Source: Paenibacillus lycopersici (lineage in GTDB: Bacteria; Bacillota; Bacilli; Paenibacillales; Paenibacillaceae). From it: DNA of 64,000 bases. Below are positions 1 through 7,862 of this stretch, piece after piece (positions within the stretch are counted from its first letter, which is position 1; each line of letters starts with the position of its first letter). The notes beneath the pieces were generated by a model, which saw only the letters and a program-made list of their open reading frames with translations, was not told where the DNA came from and made no database searches. The position numbers and the translations under genes were made by a program. The stretch is from the NCBI RefSeq assembly GCF_010119935.1, contig NZ_CP048209.1, positions 4,715,001 through 4,779,000 of the forward strand. The letters are read 5' to 3'.

Positions 1-423
1 CACGATCGGGCTCTCCATCAGATTCGCGCCGAATGCGTACTCGCTGAAGGTCGGGTCCGGCACGATGATTTCATCGCCCTTCTCCAGGTAAGCCTGCGAG
101 ATGAGCACGATCAGCTCGTCCCCGCCGTTCGTCACGACGAAATTGTCGCTCGCGAGCCCGAACTCCTGCGCCAGCGCGTTCACCAGATTGGACGACAGCC
201 CGTCCGGATAACGGTGCAGCTCGCCCAGCCGCGCTTGAATGGCCTCCAGCGCCTTCGGCGACGGGCCGAGCGAATTCTCGTTCGATGCCAGCTTCACGAC
301 ACGATCCAGGCCGTATTCCTGCTGCACCTCCCAGATCGGTTTGCCGGGCGTGTACGGCTTGATGGTGTCCAGCGCTTGTCTCGCTTTGACATGCAGAGCG
401 GTGTTCTCCCCGATTTGCGTCAT
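1..423 (-). CDS. hisC: histidinol-phosphate aminotransferase, N-terminal 141 residues (cut by window edge)
   Basis: PLP-dependent class I/II aminotransferase of the HisC family, which transfers an amino group from glutamate to imidazole-acetol phosphate in histidine synthesis; in Bacillota it often also serves aromatic amino acids. The start is ATG at 423 behind GAGAGG. The reading begins MTQIGENTALHVKAKQAL and contains the family landmarks IKPYTPGKP, KLASNENSLGPSP (residues about 44-56) and the cofactor-phosphate region TNGGDELI (about 98-105), followed by DPTFSEY. The C-terminal two thirds, including the PLP lysine, lie outside the window. The 3' end is unknown, so operon partners cannot be judged. 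HisC rather than AspC follows from the SNENSLGPSP signature. Confidence 0.9.
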   Translation of the reverse strand, partial: MTQIGENTALHVKARQALDTIKPYTPGKPIWEVQQEYGLDRVVKLASNENSLGPSPKALEAIQARLGELHRYPDGLSSNLVNALAQEFGLASDNFVVTNGGDELIVLISQAYLEKGDEIIVPDPTFSEYAFGANLMESPIV

Positions 424-587
424 GGTTGTTCCTCTCCATCTCTTATGTAGTGTCGTTTCGGTGAATCTTGTCTGCTTGTGCATGGCCAGCCGGCCGCGGT
501 GTGCGCGAATCCGGCGACATGCCGTTCTTCATGTTATAGCGCATATTGCATAGCGTTAGCAAGAGGAACGTGGAAAAGACGCACGAA

Positions 588-634
588 AAGGCCGTTCCGC
601 AAGCGGCGGCATCTGCTTGCGGAACGGCTTTTAG
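588..634. terminator. strong bidirectional Rho-independent terminator
   Basis: A 14-bp perfect stem (GCCGTTCCGCAAGC and its complement) with a 10-base loop is followed by CTTTT on the plus strand and by CCTTTT on the minus strand. It lies between the end of the AHSA1 operon and hisC, so it most likely ends the minus-strand merR-AHSA1 transcript. Confidence 0.8.
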
Positions 635-659
635 CGTGTTGGCCGTATTGGTCAGCCTT

Positions 660-845
660 TGGCTATGTCGGTTGGCCACTGGCATCTTGATTGGCTTATG
701 GCATGTTGGTTAGCCTCCGGCATCTTGCTTGTCCGTCAGCATCCTGCTGACCTGGCATCCTGCATTGGCCTCATGCATCCTGGCGCCGTCGGCATCTTCC
801 GTTGGCAACATGCATCCTGCGGCCGTCGGCATCCGGCCTTCACGG
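660..845. repeat. degenerate GGCATCCTG-type short repeats
   Basis: Between the terminator and the AHSA1 stop codon the words GGCATCTTG, GGCATCCTG, TGCATCCTG and GTCGGCATC recur about eight times with irregular spacing of roughly 10-25 bases. No convincing gene is present in this stretch. It looks like a decayed minisatellite, and its function is unknown. Confidence 0.45.
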
Positions 846-847
846 CC

Positions 848-1321
848 TTAGTTGTCGGCGACGAGCTTCATCACGACTTCGTTCAGCTTTTCCAAATTCT
901 CTTCATTCCCATTGCCGGCGTAGCTTTTGACGTGCTCGAACACCTTGGCCTCTTCGAACTGCTGGCGGAAGACGATGCCCGTCTTGCCGCCGCCCAGGTC
1001 CTCGAACAATGCGGTGAGACGGAAAATCGGGGCCGCCACATGCTTGAGCACGATGCGTTCGGGCGCGGCGATCTCCTCGAACACGTTCGTGTTCGGGTAA
1101 TCGACGCCGTTCGGGCCGTGCATGACGAATACCCAAGCGCCTCCGGGCCGCGGATCGAATTCGCTGAACGTATTCGTGAATCCTTTCGGCCCCCACCATT
1201 GCGCCAGCAGCTCCGGATTCGTCCATGCGTCGAACACAAGCTCCCGCGGCGCATCGATCACGCGTACGGCGACCAGTTCGTTCTCGCCGGCATCGTCATA
1301 CTGGAAAGGTTTGTTCGTCAT
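848..1321 (-). CDS. SRPBCC / AHSA1-domain protein
   Basis: A 157-residue protein of the START-like superfamily, AHSA1 (Aha1 C-terminal-like) type. These proteins form a helix-grip cavity that binds hydrophobic ligands, and their substrates are usually unknown. Seen directly: the opening VRVIDAPRELVFDAWTNPE, then QWWGPKGF and PGGAWVF, and the C-terminal long helix ENLEKLNEVVMKL. Start chosen at ATG 1321, behind CAGGG with 6-8 bases spacing; an ATG at 1345 would add eight residues but has a poorer ribosome site. It is the last gene of a merR-AHSA1-AHSA1 operon. The two AHSA1 copies are clearly different, so this is not a recent duplication. Confidence 0.8.
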   Translation of the reverse strand: MTNKPFQYDDAGENELVAVRVIDAPRELVFDAWTNPELLAQWWGPKGFTNTFSEFDPRPGGAWVFVMHGPNGVDYPNTNVFEEIAAPERIVLKHVAAPIFRLTALFEDLGGGKTGIVFRQQFEEAKVFEHVKSYAGNGNEENLEKLNEVVMKLVADN

Positions 1322-1364
1322 CGTCAACCCTGCTTTCGTCTTCATATTTACTGCCGAAATCCCG

Positions 1365-1805
1365 TTACTCCGACAACAGCTTCCCCAGCATGTCCATCAT
1401 GATGCCCGTGCCGTGCTCGCGCTGCTCCGCCGTGTCATGCCCGTCAAGGAATACGCCCGACTCCGTGAATACAAGCCGCGTCCCTTCGTTCTCCGGCTTC
1501 AATTCGACCGACGCGACCGAGACCGAGACCCGGTTCCCGTTCATATCGAGCGAGTACGAATAAACGATCCGCTCGTCTTGGACAATCTCCTGGTAATTCG
1601 CTTCGAACTGAACCGTCGTGCCGTCCGGGAACGTGTCGCTATTGAACTCCCGCCCGCCGACGCGAAATTCGAACACCTCCGACTTCGCGAACCATTTGGC
1701 CTTCGCTTCGGGATTCGACCAGGCGGCGAATACGCGTTCCGGCTTCGCCCCGTAGACGCGTTCGACCGTAAATACGGCATGTTCGGCTTTGCGCTGCATT
1801 GTCAT
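1365..1805 (-). CDS. SRPBCC / AHSA1-domain protein
   Basis: A 146-residue SRPBCC protein with the typical opening VERVYGAKPERVFAAWSNPE followed by KWFAKSE, a strand-rich centre and a C-terminal helix ending in MMDMLGKLLSE. The ligand is unknown. The ATG at 1805 follows GGAGGAGG, which itself lies inside the last codons of the upstream merR gene; only two bases separate the merR stop from this start, so translation is probably coupled. Many MerR-AHSA1 pairs in Bacillota behave as regulator plus stress- or drug-responsive binding protein; that role is inference here. Confidence 0.82.
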   Translation of the reverse strand: MTMQRKAEHAVFTVERVYGAKPERVFAAWSNPEAKAKWFAKSEVFEFRVGGREFNSDTFPDGTTVQFEANYQEIVQDERIVYSYSLDMNGNRVSVSVASVELKPENEGTRLVFTESGVFLDGHDTAEQREHGTGIMMDMLGKLLSE

Positions 1806-1807
1806 GA

Positions 1808-2317
1808 TTAATTTCCTCCTCCATTATTATCGTCCGCATGATCCAGCCCGTCCGAGAGAAAATCGCCCAGCCTGTCCAGCTTGTTCTCCCAGCCCTTCTT
1901 CCGTTCGAAGAAAAACTTCTCATGGCTCCGCTTCATCGTGTGCAGCAGGCCGATAAAATCATCCACGCTTAAGCCGTCCTTCGTCTCCATCAAACTTGCG
2001 ACATGCTCCAGCTCGCCGAGCAGCTTCTGCTGTACGCGAATCGTCTCTCTCGCCCGCTCCATCTGCTGGGCAACGATATCCGCCGGACCGTACTCGCCGC
2101 CGGACAGCACCATGCGAACTTCGTCCAGCGACAGATTCAGCTCCTTCAACGCGAGGATCTGATGCAGACGGGAAATGTCCGCTTCATTGTATAGCCGGTG
2201 CCCCGAATCGGAGAACGCCGACGGCGAGAACAGCCCGATGTTGTCGTAGAACCGAAGCGTCCGTACCGTCAGCCCGGTCAGCTTCGCAAGCTGGCCTACC
2301 TTCCATGTCCGCTGCAT
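1808..2317 (-). CDS. MerR family transcriptional regulator
   Basis: A 169-residue MerR-type regulator. The N-terminal winged helix-turn-helix is clear (VGQLAKLTGLTVRTLRFYDN, residues about 5-24, then GLFSPS and the second helix ADISRLHQIL), followed by a coiled-coil dimerisation helix (MERARETIRVQQKLLGELE) and a C-terminal region of unknown ligand specificity with no MerR metal-binding cysteine pattern. The start is the ATG at 2317, placed behind AAGGGG with good spacing; an in-frame ATG at 2323 lies almost on that ribosome site and is less likely. It leads the operon with two AHSA1 proteins and probably controls it from the promoter just upstream. Confidence 0.88.
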   Translation of the reverse strand: MQRTWKVGQLAKLTGLTVRTLRFYDNIGLFSPSAFSDSGHRLYNEADISRLHQILALKELNLSLDEVRMVLSGGEYGPADIVAQQMERARETIRVQQKLLGELEHVASLMETKDGLSVDDFIGLLHTMKRSHEKFFFERKKGWENKLDRLGDFLSDGLDHADDNNGGGN

Positions 2318-2483
2318 AATCATCCCCTTCGAATCGCGACTGCAATTCCCGGTAGTTTCACTATAAAACATGACGTTACGTCATGATCAAGCATTATTTT
2401 TATTTTCGTCCAAAAATCATCGTTATAGGCTGCGGCGGCCGACGAATTCGCCCCTGGGAAGGATTTCGCGGCTTTTCATGACC

Positions 2484-2794
2484 GTCTATGGCGGATAACA
2501 CTGCCCGAATGACAACTTTATCGACACTTTTGCCGGTCTGCGGCAGGTAAAGCTGTCCGAATGACAACTTTATCGGCATTTTTGCCAATCTGCGGCGGAT
2601 AAAGCTGCTCGAATGACAACTTTATCGACACTTTTGCCGGTCTGCGGCAGGTAAAGTTGCCGGAATGACAACTTTATCGACACTTTTGCCGGTCTGCAGC
2701 GGATAAAGCTGCCGGAATGACAACTTTATCGACACTTTGCCGGTCTGCGGCGGGTAAAGCTGACCGAAAGGCAGCTTTCCAATTTATCCACGAC
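2484..2794 (+). repeat. 52-bp tandem repeat array, six units
   Basis: Units begin at 2484, 2536, 2588, 2640, 2692 and 2743, so spacing is exactly 52 bp except for one 51-bp step. Each carries GTCTGCGGC, GGTAAAGCTG, GAATGACAACTTTATCG and ACACTTTTGCCG. Because 52 is not divisible by three, the unit cannot encode a repeated peptide. The same family occurs on the opposite strand at 28289-28500 inside the IS4-like element. The array is bracketed by imperfect 29-bp direct repeats at 2429-2457 and 2851-2880. Confidence 0.9.
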
Positions 2795-2846
2795 TTTTTT
2801 GCTATTCTGCAGCAGGTGTGTGAGGTTCTTTGCAAGTCTACTGGGT
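2761..2846 (-). mobile_element. solo end of the IS4-like element (remnant)
   Basis: Read on the minus strand this stretch gives AGTAGACTTGCAAAGAACC, then CTCACACACCTGCTGCAG and AAAAAAGTCGTGG, almost identical to the left end of the element at 28195-28270. It is joined to the 52-bp array in the same relative order as there. No transposase remains. It is therefore a solo end or deletion remnant in inverted orientation to the copy 25 kb away. Confidence 0.7.
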
Positions 2847-2994
2847 TACAAGCTGCGGCGGACCAACGAATTCGCCCCTGCGCCGCTTCTTCAAGCGATC
2901 GCAGGGGCGGTGGGTGCCGTGCAAGCCTATTCGGTTCCTGAGGTTCCGCATGTACCCGATCCGACCCGATCGCTGCCGGCTTCGGCGGATCATG

Positions 2995-3669
2995 TCAGCC
3001 TGCGTTCACGATGCCGATCACGAATCCGTCATAGCCTTTGCTCCCGACGGTCTGAATCGCCGTCGCCGATATGCGCGGCTCCTGCGCGAGCAGGTCGATG
3101 AACGCCCGCACGCCTCGAACCCGTGGGTCGGTGCTGTGACGGTTGACGACCTCGCCTTCGCGAACGACGTTGTCGCCGACGATGACCGTGCCGGAATGCG
3201 AGAAGCGCAGCGCCCATTGCAGGTAGGCCGGATTGTTCGGCTTATCGGCGTCGATGAAGATCAGATCGAACGGCTCCGCGCCTTCTTCCTCCAGCTTCGC
3301 CAGCTGCTCGAGCGCCGGACCGACCCGGATATCGACAAGGCTTTCCAGTCCGGCATGCGCAAGGTTAGCCTGCGCGACCTGCGCATGCAGCGGATCCAGC
3401 TCCAGCGTCACTATCCGCCCGTCTGCAGGCAGCGCTTGGCCCATCCAGATCGTGCTGTAGCCGCCGAGCGTGCCGATCTCGAGAATCCGCTTGGCATTCG
3501 TCATGCGAACGAGCAGCTGCAGCAGCATTCCTTGACAGGGGGATACGTCGATCGGCGGCAATTCCGCCGCCTTGTTCGCTGCCAGCGCCCGTTCCAGCAC
3601 AGCGTCCCTTGGCAGCAGACGCTCCGCCATATAATCGTCGACAAGGCTCCAGGTTTCGTTCATCTTCAT
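2995..3669 (-). CDS. SAM-dependent O-methyltransferase (family 3, caffeoyl-CoA type)
   Basis: A 224-residue class I methyltransferase of the O-methyltransferase family 3 fold. The SAM-binding motif I is RILEIGTLGGYSTIWMG (about residues 60-76), the acidic end of strand 2 is IVTLELDP, and the metal/SAM motif is FDLIFIDADKPNN, with a further VGDNVVREG. Such enzymes methylate catechol or phenol hydroxyls using a divalent cation; bacterial paralogues mostly lack known substrates. Start ATG at 3669 behind GGAGATGG. The LysR regulator starting at 3849 is divergent, with a 179-bp shared promoter region, so it probably controls this gene. Confidence 0.88.
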   Translation of the reverse strand: MKMNETWSLVDDYMAERLLPRDAVLERALAANKAAELPPIDVSPCQGMLLQLLVRMTNAKRILEIGTLGGYSTIWMGQALPADGRIVTLELDPLHAQVAQANLAHAGLESLVDIRVGPALEQLAKLEEEGAEPFDLIFIDADKPNNPAYLQWALRFSHSGTVIVGDNVVREGEVVNRHSTDPRVRGVRAFIDLLAQEPRISATAIQTVGSKGYDGFVIGIVNAG

Positions 3670-3848
3670 GATTGCCCATCTCCTCGCAATGAATGGTTGT
3701 GACTTACAATTTCATTGTAGAAGAAGTAAACTAATAAATATAATATATCTTTAACCTGGACTCATATATGAAATGTATGAGTGGGTCGAACGGTACGAAG
3801 AACGAATGAGACCCGATTACGCGTACGATCAGGAGGAGGAACGCGGAA

Positions 3849-4739
3849 ATGAATTTGCATGCGCTACGCCTCTTTCATGTCATCGCGGCGACCGGCAGCG
3901 TGACGCGCGCGTCGGAGCTGCTGACTATCAGCCAGCCGGCCATCACCGCGCAAACCAAGAAATTCGAGAAAGAGCTGGGCTTCCCGCTCCTGCAGCCGAG
4001 CGGCCGCGGCATCGCGTTGACGGATGCCGGCGAGCAGCTCGCCTCGCTCGCCAAACGGTTGTTCGCGGTGGAGCAGCAGATCGAGCAGTTCTGCACGGAA
4101 TACCGGAGCGGCGCGGTCGGACATATCCGCATCGCGGCCACTTATTTGCCGGCGCAGTTTCTTATACCCGCCTGGATCGCCAAGTTCAAGCAGCGCTACG
4201 AGCAGGTGGAAATGACGATCACGACGACCAATTCCACCGATGCGCTCAAGCTGCTCCTCGGCATGGAGGCCGATATCGCCGTCTATGGCGGGCTGTCGGA
4301 AGAATATCCGGACTCGGTCCAGTCCGAGCAGCTGTTCCAGGACGAGCTCTGGTTCGTCGTCGCGCCGGGCCATCCGTTCGCGGGCCGGCGGGTCACGCTG
4401 CGCGACATGATGAACGAGCCGTTCGTCATGCGCGAAGAAGGCAGCTCGACCCGCGAGCGGCTGTTCGCGCTATGCCGGACCTACAATGCGCCGATGCCGC
4501 GAATCGCCCTTCAATTCAACGGCCTGCACGAAGCGATCACGGCCGTCATCGCCGGGTACGGCGCCAATTTCGTCTCGTCGCTCGTCGTGCGCGAGCATGT
4601 CGAGCGCGGCGAGCTGTGCCGCGTGTTCGTGGAAGGCATCCGGCTGCAGAACACGATCGCCATCTGCACCCGCAAGCACGAGCCGCTGTCCGCCGCGGCG
4701 GCCAACCTCGTCGCCCTCATCCGCCGGACGCACGAGTAA
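3849..4739 (+). CDS. LysR family transcriptional regulator
   Basis: A 296-residue LysR-type regulator. The N-terminal winged helix-turn-helix is LHALRLFHVIAATGSVTRAS with ISQPAITAQTKKFEKELG (residues 3-45); the rest is the two-lobed periplasmic-binding-like effector domain (about 90-290), with the usual hinge phrase AVIAGYGANFVSSLVV. The start ATG follows AGGAGGAGG. It is divergent from the O-methyltransferase, the classic arrangement in which a LysR protein controls its neighbour and itself. The effector cannot be told from sequence. A terminator follows 30 bases after the stop. Confidence 0.9.
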   Translation: MNLHALRLFHVIAATGSVTRASELLTISQPAITAQTKKFEKELGFPLLQPSGRGIALTDAGEQLASLAKRLFAVEQQIEQFCTEYRSGAVGHIRIAATYLPAQFLIPAWIAKFKQRYEQVEMTITTTNSTDALKLLLGMEADIAVYGGLSEEYPDSVQSEQLFQDELWFVVAPGHPFAGRRVTLRDMMNEPFVMREEGSSTRERLFALCRTYNAPMPRIALQFNGLHEAITAVIAGYGANFVSSLVVREHVERGELCRVFVEGIRLQNTIAICTRKHEPLSAAAANLVALIRRTHE

Positions 4740-4771
4740 CAAGCTGCGAGTGGCAGCAGCCGTACAAAAAG

Positions 4772-4814
4772 ATGTCCCGTAAGCCATACTCCAATCGGCT
4801 TCGGGACATTTTTA
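4772..4814 (+). terminator. Rho-independent terminator after lysR
   Basis: The arms ATGTCCCG(T)AAGCC and GGCTTCGGGACAT pair with one bulged T around an 11-base loop and are followed by TTTTTAT. It sits just after the LysR stop codon. Confidence 0.8.
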
Positions 4815-4872
4815 TACCACTCCAAGTATCAAAATACCGCTCAATCAGAAGCGCCTTCGAGATGCGCCTTCG

Positions 4873-5682
4873 CTAGGCATGCGCGGCAATGTTCGCTTTG
4901 ATGCGCTCCGTCTCTTGCTCGCGCTCCGCCGGCGTCATGCGCGGACAGACGAAGCATTTCGTGCCGCACTCGCGGCGGTCGTATTGGCAGCAGCCCGACC
5001 GCATGATCCATCGCTTGCCCGGCTCATACGGATTGTCGACGTAGCGGACCGTCCACTGGAACGGATTCTTCTTCCGATTGAACGCTTCGGCTTCGATCGC
5101 ATCGGTCAAGAGCCGGAACTGATAGTCGTATCGCGCCTTAATCTCGGCCGGGATCTCCGCCGTGTCGACGAATTCCTTCACCATCGCCGCGATGCCGCCG
5201 AACTGCAGCCAGATCAGCTCCGGCTTCATCCCCGCCGCTGTCGCGATCGCTTCCACGGCAGGCGTTACATCGTTCGCGATGAACCGCTTCCAGTCTGCCG
5301 CGATGAACGCGTCGCCCGACTCGGCCGGAACGTCCTGCGTCAGCACCTCGCGGATGCGGTATCCAAAATGCGGATGACCATGCCCTTCCTCGTAATCGAT
5401 CTGAAACGATAGATTCGCAAGCGAGAGATCGAGCACCTTGCCGTACGTCGCCAGAAACATCAGCTTCGTCACGCACAGATTGCATAGCGACGTGCCGATG
5501 AAGGAGCCCGGCAGAAACCTGTCGGTAGCCTGAACGATCGTTCCCGCCTTGGCCATCATTTCCTGTATCCGCTCGATCCGGCCGAACTCGGCCGCCGGCA
5601 TTTCATCCAGCACATGATCGACGCCTTCCGGCGAAATATGTAAATAAGTTCTCGCTAAAGTAAAATCGTAAGCGGTCGTCAC
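4873..5682 (-). CDS. FhuF-like ferric siderophore reductase with C-terminal [2Fe-2S] motif
   Basis: A 269-residue cytoplasmic protein ending in a cysteine block of the exact FhuF pattern Cys-Cys-x10-Cys-x2-Cys (SGCCQYDRRE followed by CGTKCFVCPRM). FhuF-type proteins bind an unusual [2Fe-2S] cluster and release iron from imported ferric siderophores by reduction. The start is set at GTG 5682, behind a GAGGCG site, because any start further upstream would place the Fur box inside the coding region. A sigma-A-like promoter (TTGTAC, 17 bases, TAAAAT) precedes it. No siderophore transporter gene is adjacent. The family is confident; the natural substrate is unknown. Confidence 0.85.
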   Translation of the reverse strand: MTTAYDFTLARTYLHISPEGVDHVLDEMPAAEFGRIERIQEMMAKAGTIVQATDRFLPGSFIGTSLCNLCVTKLMFLATYGKVLDLSLANLSFQIDYEEGHGHPHFGYRIREVLTQDVPAESGDAFIAADWKRFIANDVTPAVEAIATAAGMKPELIWLQFGGIAAMVKEFVDTAEIPAEIKARYDYQFRLLTDAIEAEAFNRKKNPFQWTVRYVDNPYEPGKRWIMRSGCCQYDRRECGTKCFVCPRMTPAEREQETERIKANIAAHA

Positions 5683-5700
5683 CGTTATCGCCTCGTCCCT

Positions 5701-5719
5701 ATGATAATGATTATCATTT
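5701..5719. promoter_or_regulatory. Fur box controlling the FhuF-like gene
   Basis: The palindrome TGATAATGATTATCA (5702-5716) with flanking bases matches the 19-bp Fur consensus GATAATGATAATCATTATC very closely. It lies between the predicted -10 box and the GTG start of the minus-strand gene, where bound Fur would block transcription in iron-replete cells. Confidence 0.88.
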
Positions 5720-5775
5720 CCGTTTATTTTATCATATGGGAGCCGGGGGTACAATTATTCCTTCATCCGCGGTCT

Positions 5776-6258
5776 TTACAGTTTCTTGACGGATCCTTTA
5801 ACAGTCCTTTGTTCTGCTTGATCATAGACTTCATAGATTTCGAACGTTCCCTCTTCAAAGAACAACGGAAACCGCCGCTTAAACCACTCTTGCATGGGAT
5901 AATGGAGCGCCTCCTGGATCGGAACCCATTCCAACTCGCCTTCAGGCGGATTCTGCAATAGTTCGCCTTCATAGGACGTAGCCAAATAGTTGAACACCAT
6001 ATACCTGAAATTCTGTTTCGGGTCGACGTATTCGTCCAGGCCTTTATAAATCAAATCCTTGACGCGAAGTCCCGTTTCTTCCCATACTTCGCGGATCGCG
6101 CCTTCCGTCAAGCTTTCCGGGAAATCGACCTTCCCTCCAGGTCCGATCCAACCGGGGAAGCCTAGCTTATCGGGCCTGTTCACGAGCAGCACCTTGTCTC
6201 CATCCTGTACGAGACACATCGTATAGAGGGCTATTTTGACTTGTGGGTTCATTGTCAC
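5776..6258 (-). CDS. NUDIX hydrolase
   Basis: A protein of about 160 residues with a complete NUDIX box GKVDFPE - seven residues - REVWEETGL (Gx5Ex7REUxEExGU) at residues about 45-67. The opening strand KIALYTMCLVQDGDKVLLV resembles MutT/8-oxo-dGTP diphosphatase-like members, which hydrolyse nucleoside diphosphates linked to another moiety. Start is uncertain between GTG 6258 (AGGAAG nine bases upstream) and ATG 6252. It is the last gene of a minus-strand group with the GNAT and P-loop kinase genes; 25 bases separate it from the GNAT stop. The true substrate is not predictable. Confidence 0.85.
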   Translation of the reverse strand: MTMNPQVKIALYTMCLVQDGDKVLLVNRPDKLGFPGWIGPGGKVDFPESLTEGAIREVWEETGLRVKDLIYKGLDEYVDPKQNFRYMVFNYLATSYEGELLQNPPEGELEWVPIQEALHYPMQEWFKRRFPLFFEEGTFEIYEVYDQAEQRTVKGSVKKL

Positions 6259-6283
6259 GGGTTGTCTCTTCCTTCCTCGCTTC

Positions 6284-7117
6284 TCAATATGATGAAGATG
6301 ATAGATAACGCTGCATGATCTCTTTATTCTCATGCCACCAGAACATTTGTCGATGGTTGGTTTGTTCAAATCCCAGTTTCAGCGCTAATTGCAGCGATGC
6401 TTGGTTCCCCGAGTCGCATCCCCAATTCGGGATAAGTTGGACAGCCAGGCAATGTTTAATAAAAGCGCAGCAAACCATCGTGGCTAGTCCTTTTCGCTGA
6501 AACTGTTCCTGTGTCATGATATCGATTTCGGTCTTTCCATCGCCGACCGCAAATGACGTACATGCGCTTACGATCCGTTGATCCGCCAGTATACAATACC
6601 CAAGTCCAAACTTCATAAAATTCGGCGTTGAAGGCCACAACGTATGATAATGCGGATTTTCCGTTCGAAATTGTTCAAATAAACCGGCATCCATTGGTCG
6701 CAATTCCATGCCTTCGGGTAATTCTTGCATGGTGTTTGCCGCTAATGCAAACTTGGACGCATTGAACCGAAACGAAGAATGGTACAAGGTGACGGTCAAG
6801 CTGGTCATTTTATCATGCAGCAATGGTAACCAATCGGATGTAGAACAATAGAGATCGAAATACAAGACATGATTCTGAGGATCCGTCAAAAAAAGAACAA
6901 TATCGTCATTGAACGCTTCGTCATACGGATCGCCTGCCAAAAAATACTTTCCCCCGTTGTTGGCGATTAAACAGCTGGTGGGCTGGGTCTTATGATTGAC
7001 GAATATTTTACCCGATTGGATATGTTCGATAACGGAATAGGCATAGACGGCTTTATGATCAGCGACCCTCAGTAATGGGATAACGATTGGATATTCATCC
7101 GTCGTTAGCTGGAACAT
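6284..7117 (-). CDS. GNAT family N-acetyltransferase (two-domain)
   Basis: A 277-residue protein whose C-terminal half is a GNAT fold: SACTSFAVGDGKTEIDIMT, then the acetyl-CoA loop QFQRKGLATMVCCAF (motif A, Q/RxxGxA type) and NQASLQLALKLGF (motif B). The N-terminal half resembles the extra domain of the larger Bacillota GNAT proteins (GNAT_acetyltran, PF12746-like). Start chosen at ATG 7117, which has GAGAGG six bases upstream; an ATG at 7135 overlapping the previous stop by ATGA is the alternative. The small overlap with the kinase gene argues for co-transcription. Substrate unknown. Confidence 0.8.
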   Translation of the reverse strand: MFQLTTDEYPIVIPLLRVADHKAVYAYSVIEHIQSGKIFVNHKTQPTSCLIANNGGKYFLAGDPYDEAFNDDIVLFLTDPQNHVLYFDLYCSTSDWLPLLHDKMTSLTVTLYHSSFRFNASKFALAANTMQELPEGMELRPMDAGLFEQFRTENPHYHTLWPSTPNFMKFGLGYCILADQRIVSACTSFAVGDGKTEIDIMTQEQFQRKGLATMVCCAFIKHCLAVQLIPNWGCDSGNQASLQLALKLGFEQTNHRQMFWWHENKEIMQRYLSSSSY

Positions 7118-7131
7118 CGCTTTCCTCTCTT

Positions 7132-7761
7132 TCATAGACTCGATATATGCGCCACAAGCTCAGCAGCTAATTGTTCCTTCGGCCGAAGCCCGTCGTAAAT
7201 CAAATCCGACGTTGCCTTCAAATTCTCCTGAAGCAGGCGGATCGCCATTCCTTCGCCATCATGAAAGCTTTTAACATAGTCTAACACATGATTCAACCTG
7301 GCATCGACGGGTTCGCTGATATAATCATAGGTCAAATTCCGCATGATTCTTCTACACAACGCGATTTCAAGCGGCAGGTCTATGTAGACGACCGTATGGA
7401 TTAATTCTTGCATGCCCTCCCTCAATCTGCCGAAAGGTTCTTCCACAATAATGATGGATGCCGGCTTCAATCTGCGGTTCCACGGATCAATGATTTCATG
7501 TCCATGGCATAGCCGAAGAAGGTCCTCATCGAATCGGTCGTTTCTGATCTCTTTACGAACGATATCCATCGGATCCGTTATGATCTCTTGCTCAAGCCTT
7601 CGATACACATCCACGGGATCGGGAGAGACGAGCGTCGATTGGTAGGCATCGAAGTATACGCTAACCGCATCATCAAGCGCTTCAACCACGCTTGCCATTA
7701 ACGAGCTTTTGCCCGCTCCCGAAGGTCCGCAGATACAAATGATTTTGGATGCATGATCCAC
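7132..7761 (-). CDS. P-loop nucleoside/small-molecule kinase-like ATPase
   Basis: A protein of about 209 residues with a Walker A loop CICGPSGAGKSSLM near the N-terminus, an acidic VYFDAYQST segment, a hydrophobic strand ending in two acids (SIIIVEEPFGR) and a lid-like arginine-rich segment LCRRIMRNL. This layout fits uridine kinase or phosphoribulokinase-type kinases of the P-loop class; the acceptor is unknown. The start is GTG 7761, placed six bases after GGGGGA. It leads the transcription unit with the GNAT and NUDIX genes, overlapping or nearly overlapping the GNAT gene. Confidence 0.72.
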   Translation of the reverse strand: MDHASKIICICGPSGAGKSSLMASVVEALDDAVSVYFDAYQSTLVSPDPVDVYRRLEQEIITDPMDIVRKEIRNDRFDEDLLRLCHGHEIIDPWNRRLKPASIIIVEEPFGRLREGMQELIHTVVYIDLPLEIALCRRIMRNLTYDYISEPVDARLNHVLDYVKSFHDGEGMAIRLLQENLKATSDLIYDGLRPKEQLAAELVAHISSL

Positions 7762-7862
7762 ATGAACTCCCCCATTTCCGATGATTGGACCGTACGACCA
7801 TTTAACAGCCGGTGTTCGTATGCAAAAAGGAGCCAATACTTGATTCGTATCAGCTCCTATGC

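Noticed and set aside
2400..2588. Minus-strand frame starting MAKMPIKLSFGQLYLPQT, shared with the 28.4-kb locus
   Set aside because: The shared peptide is simply the 52-bp DNA repeat read in one frame; the period is not a multiple of three and the frames diverge at once.
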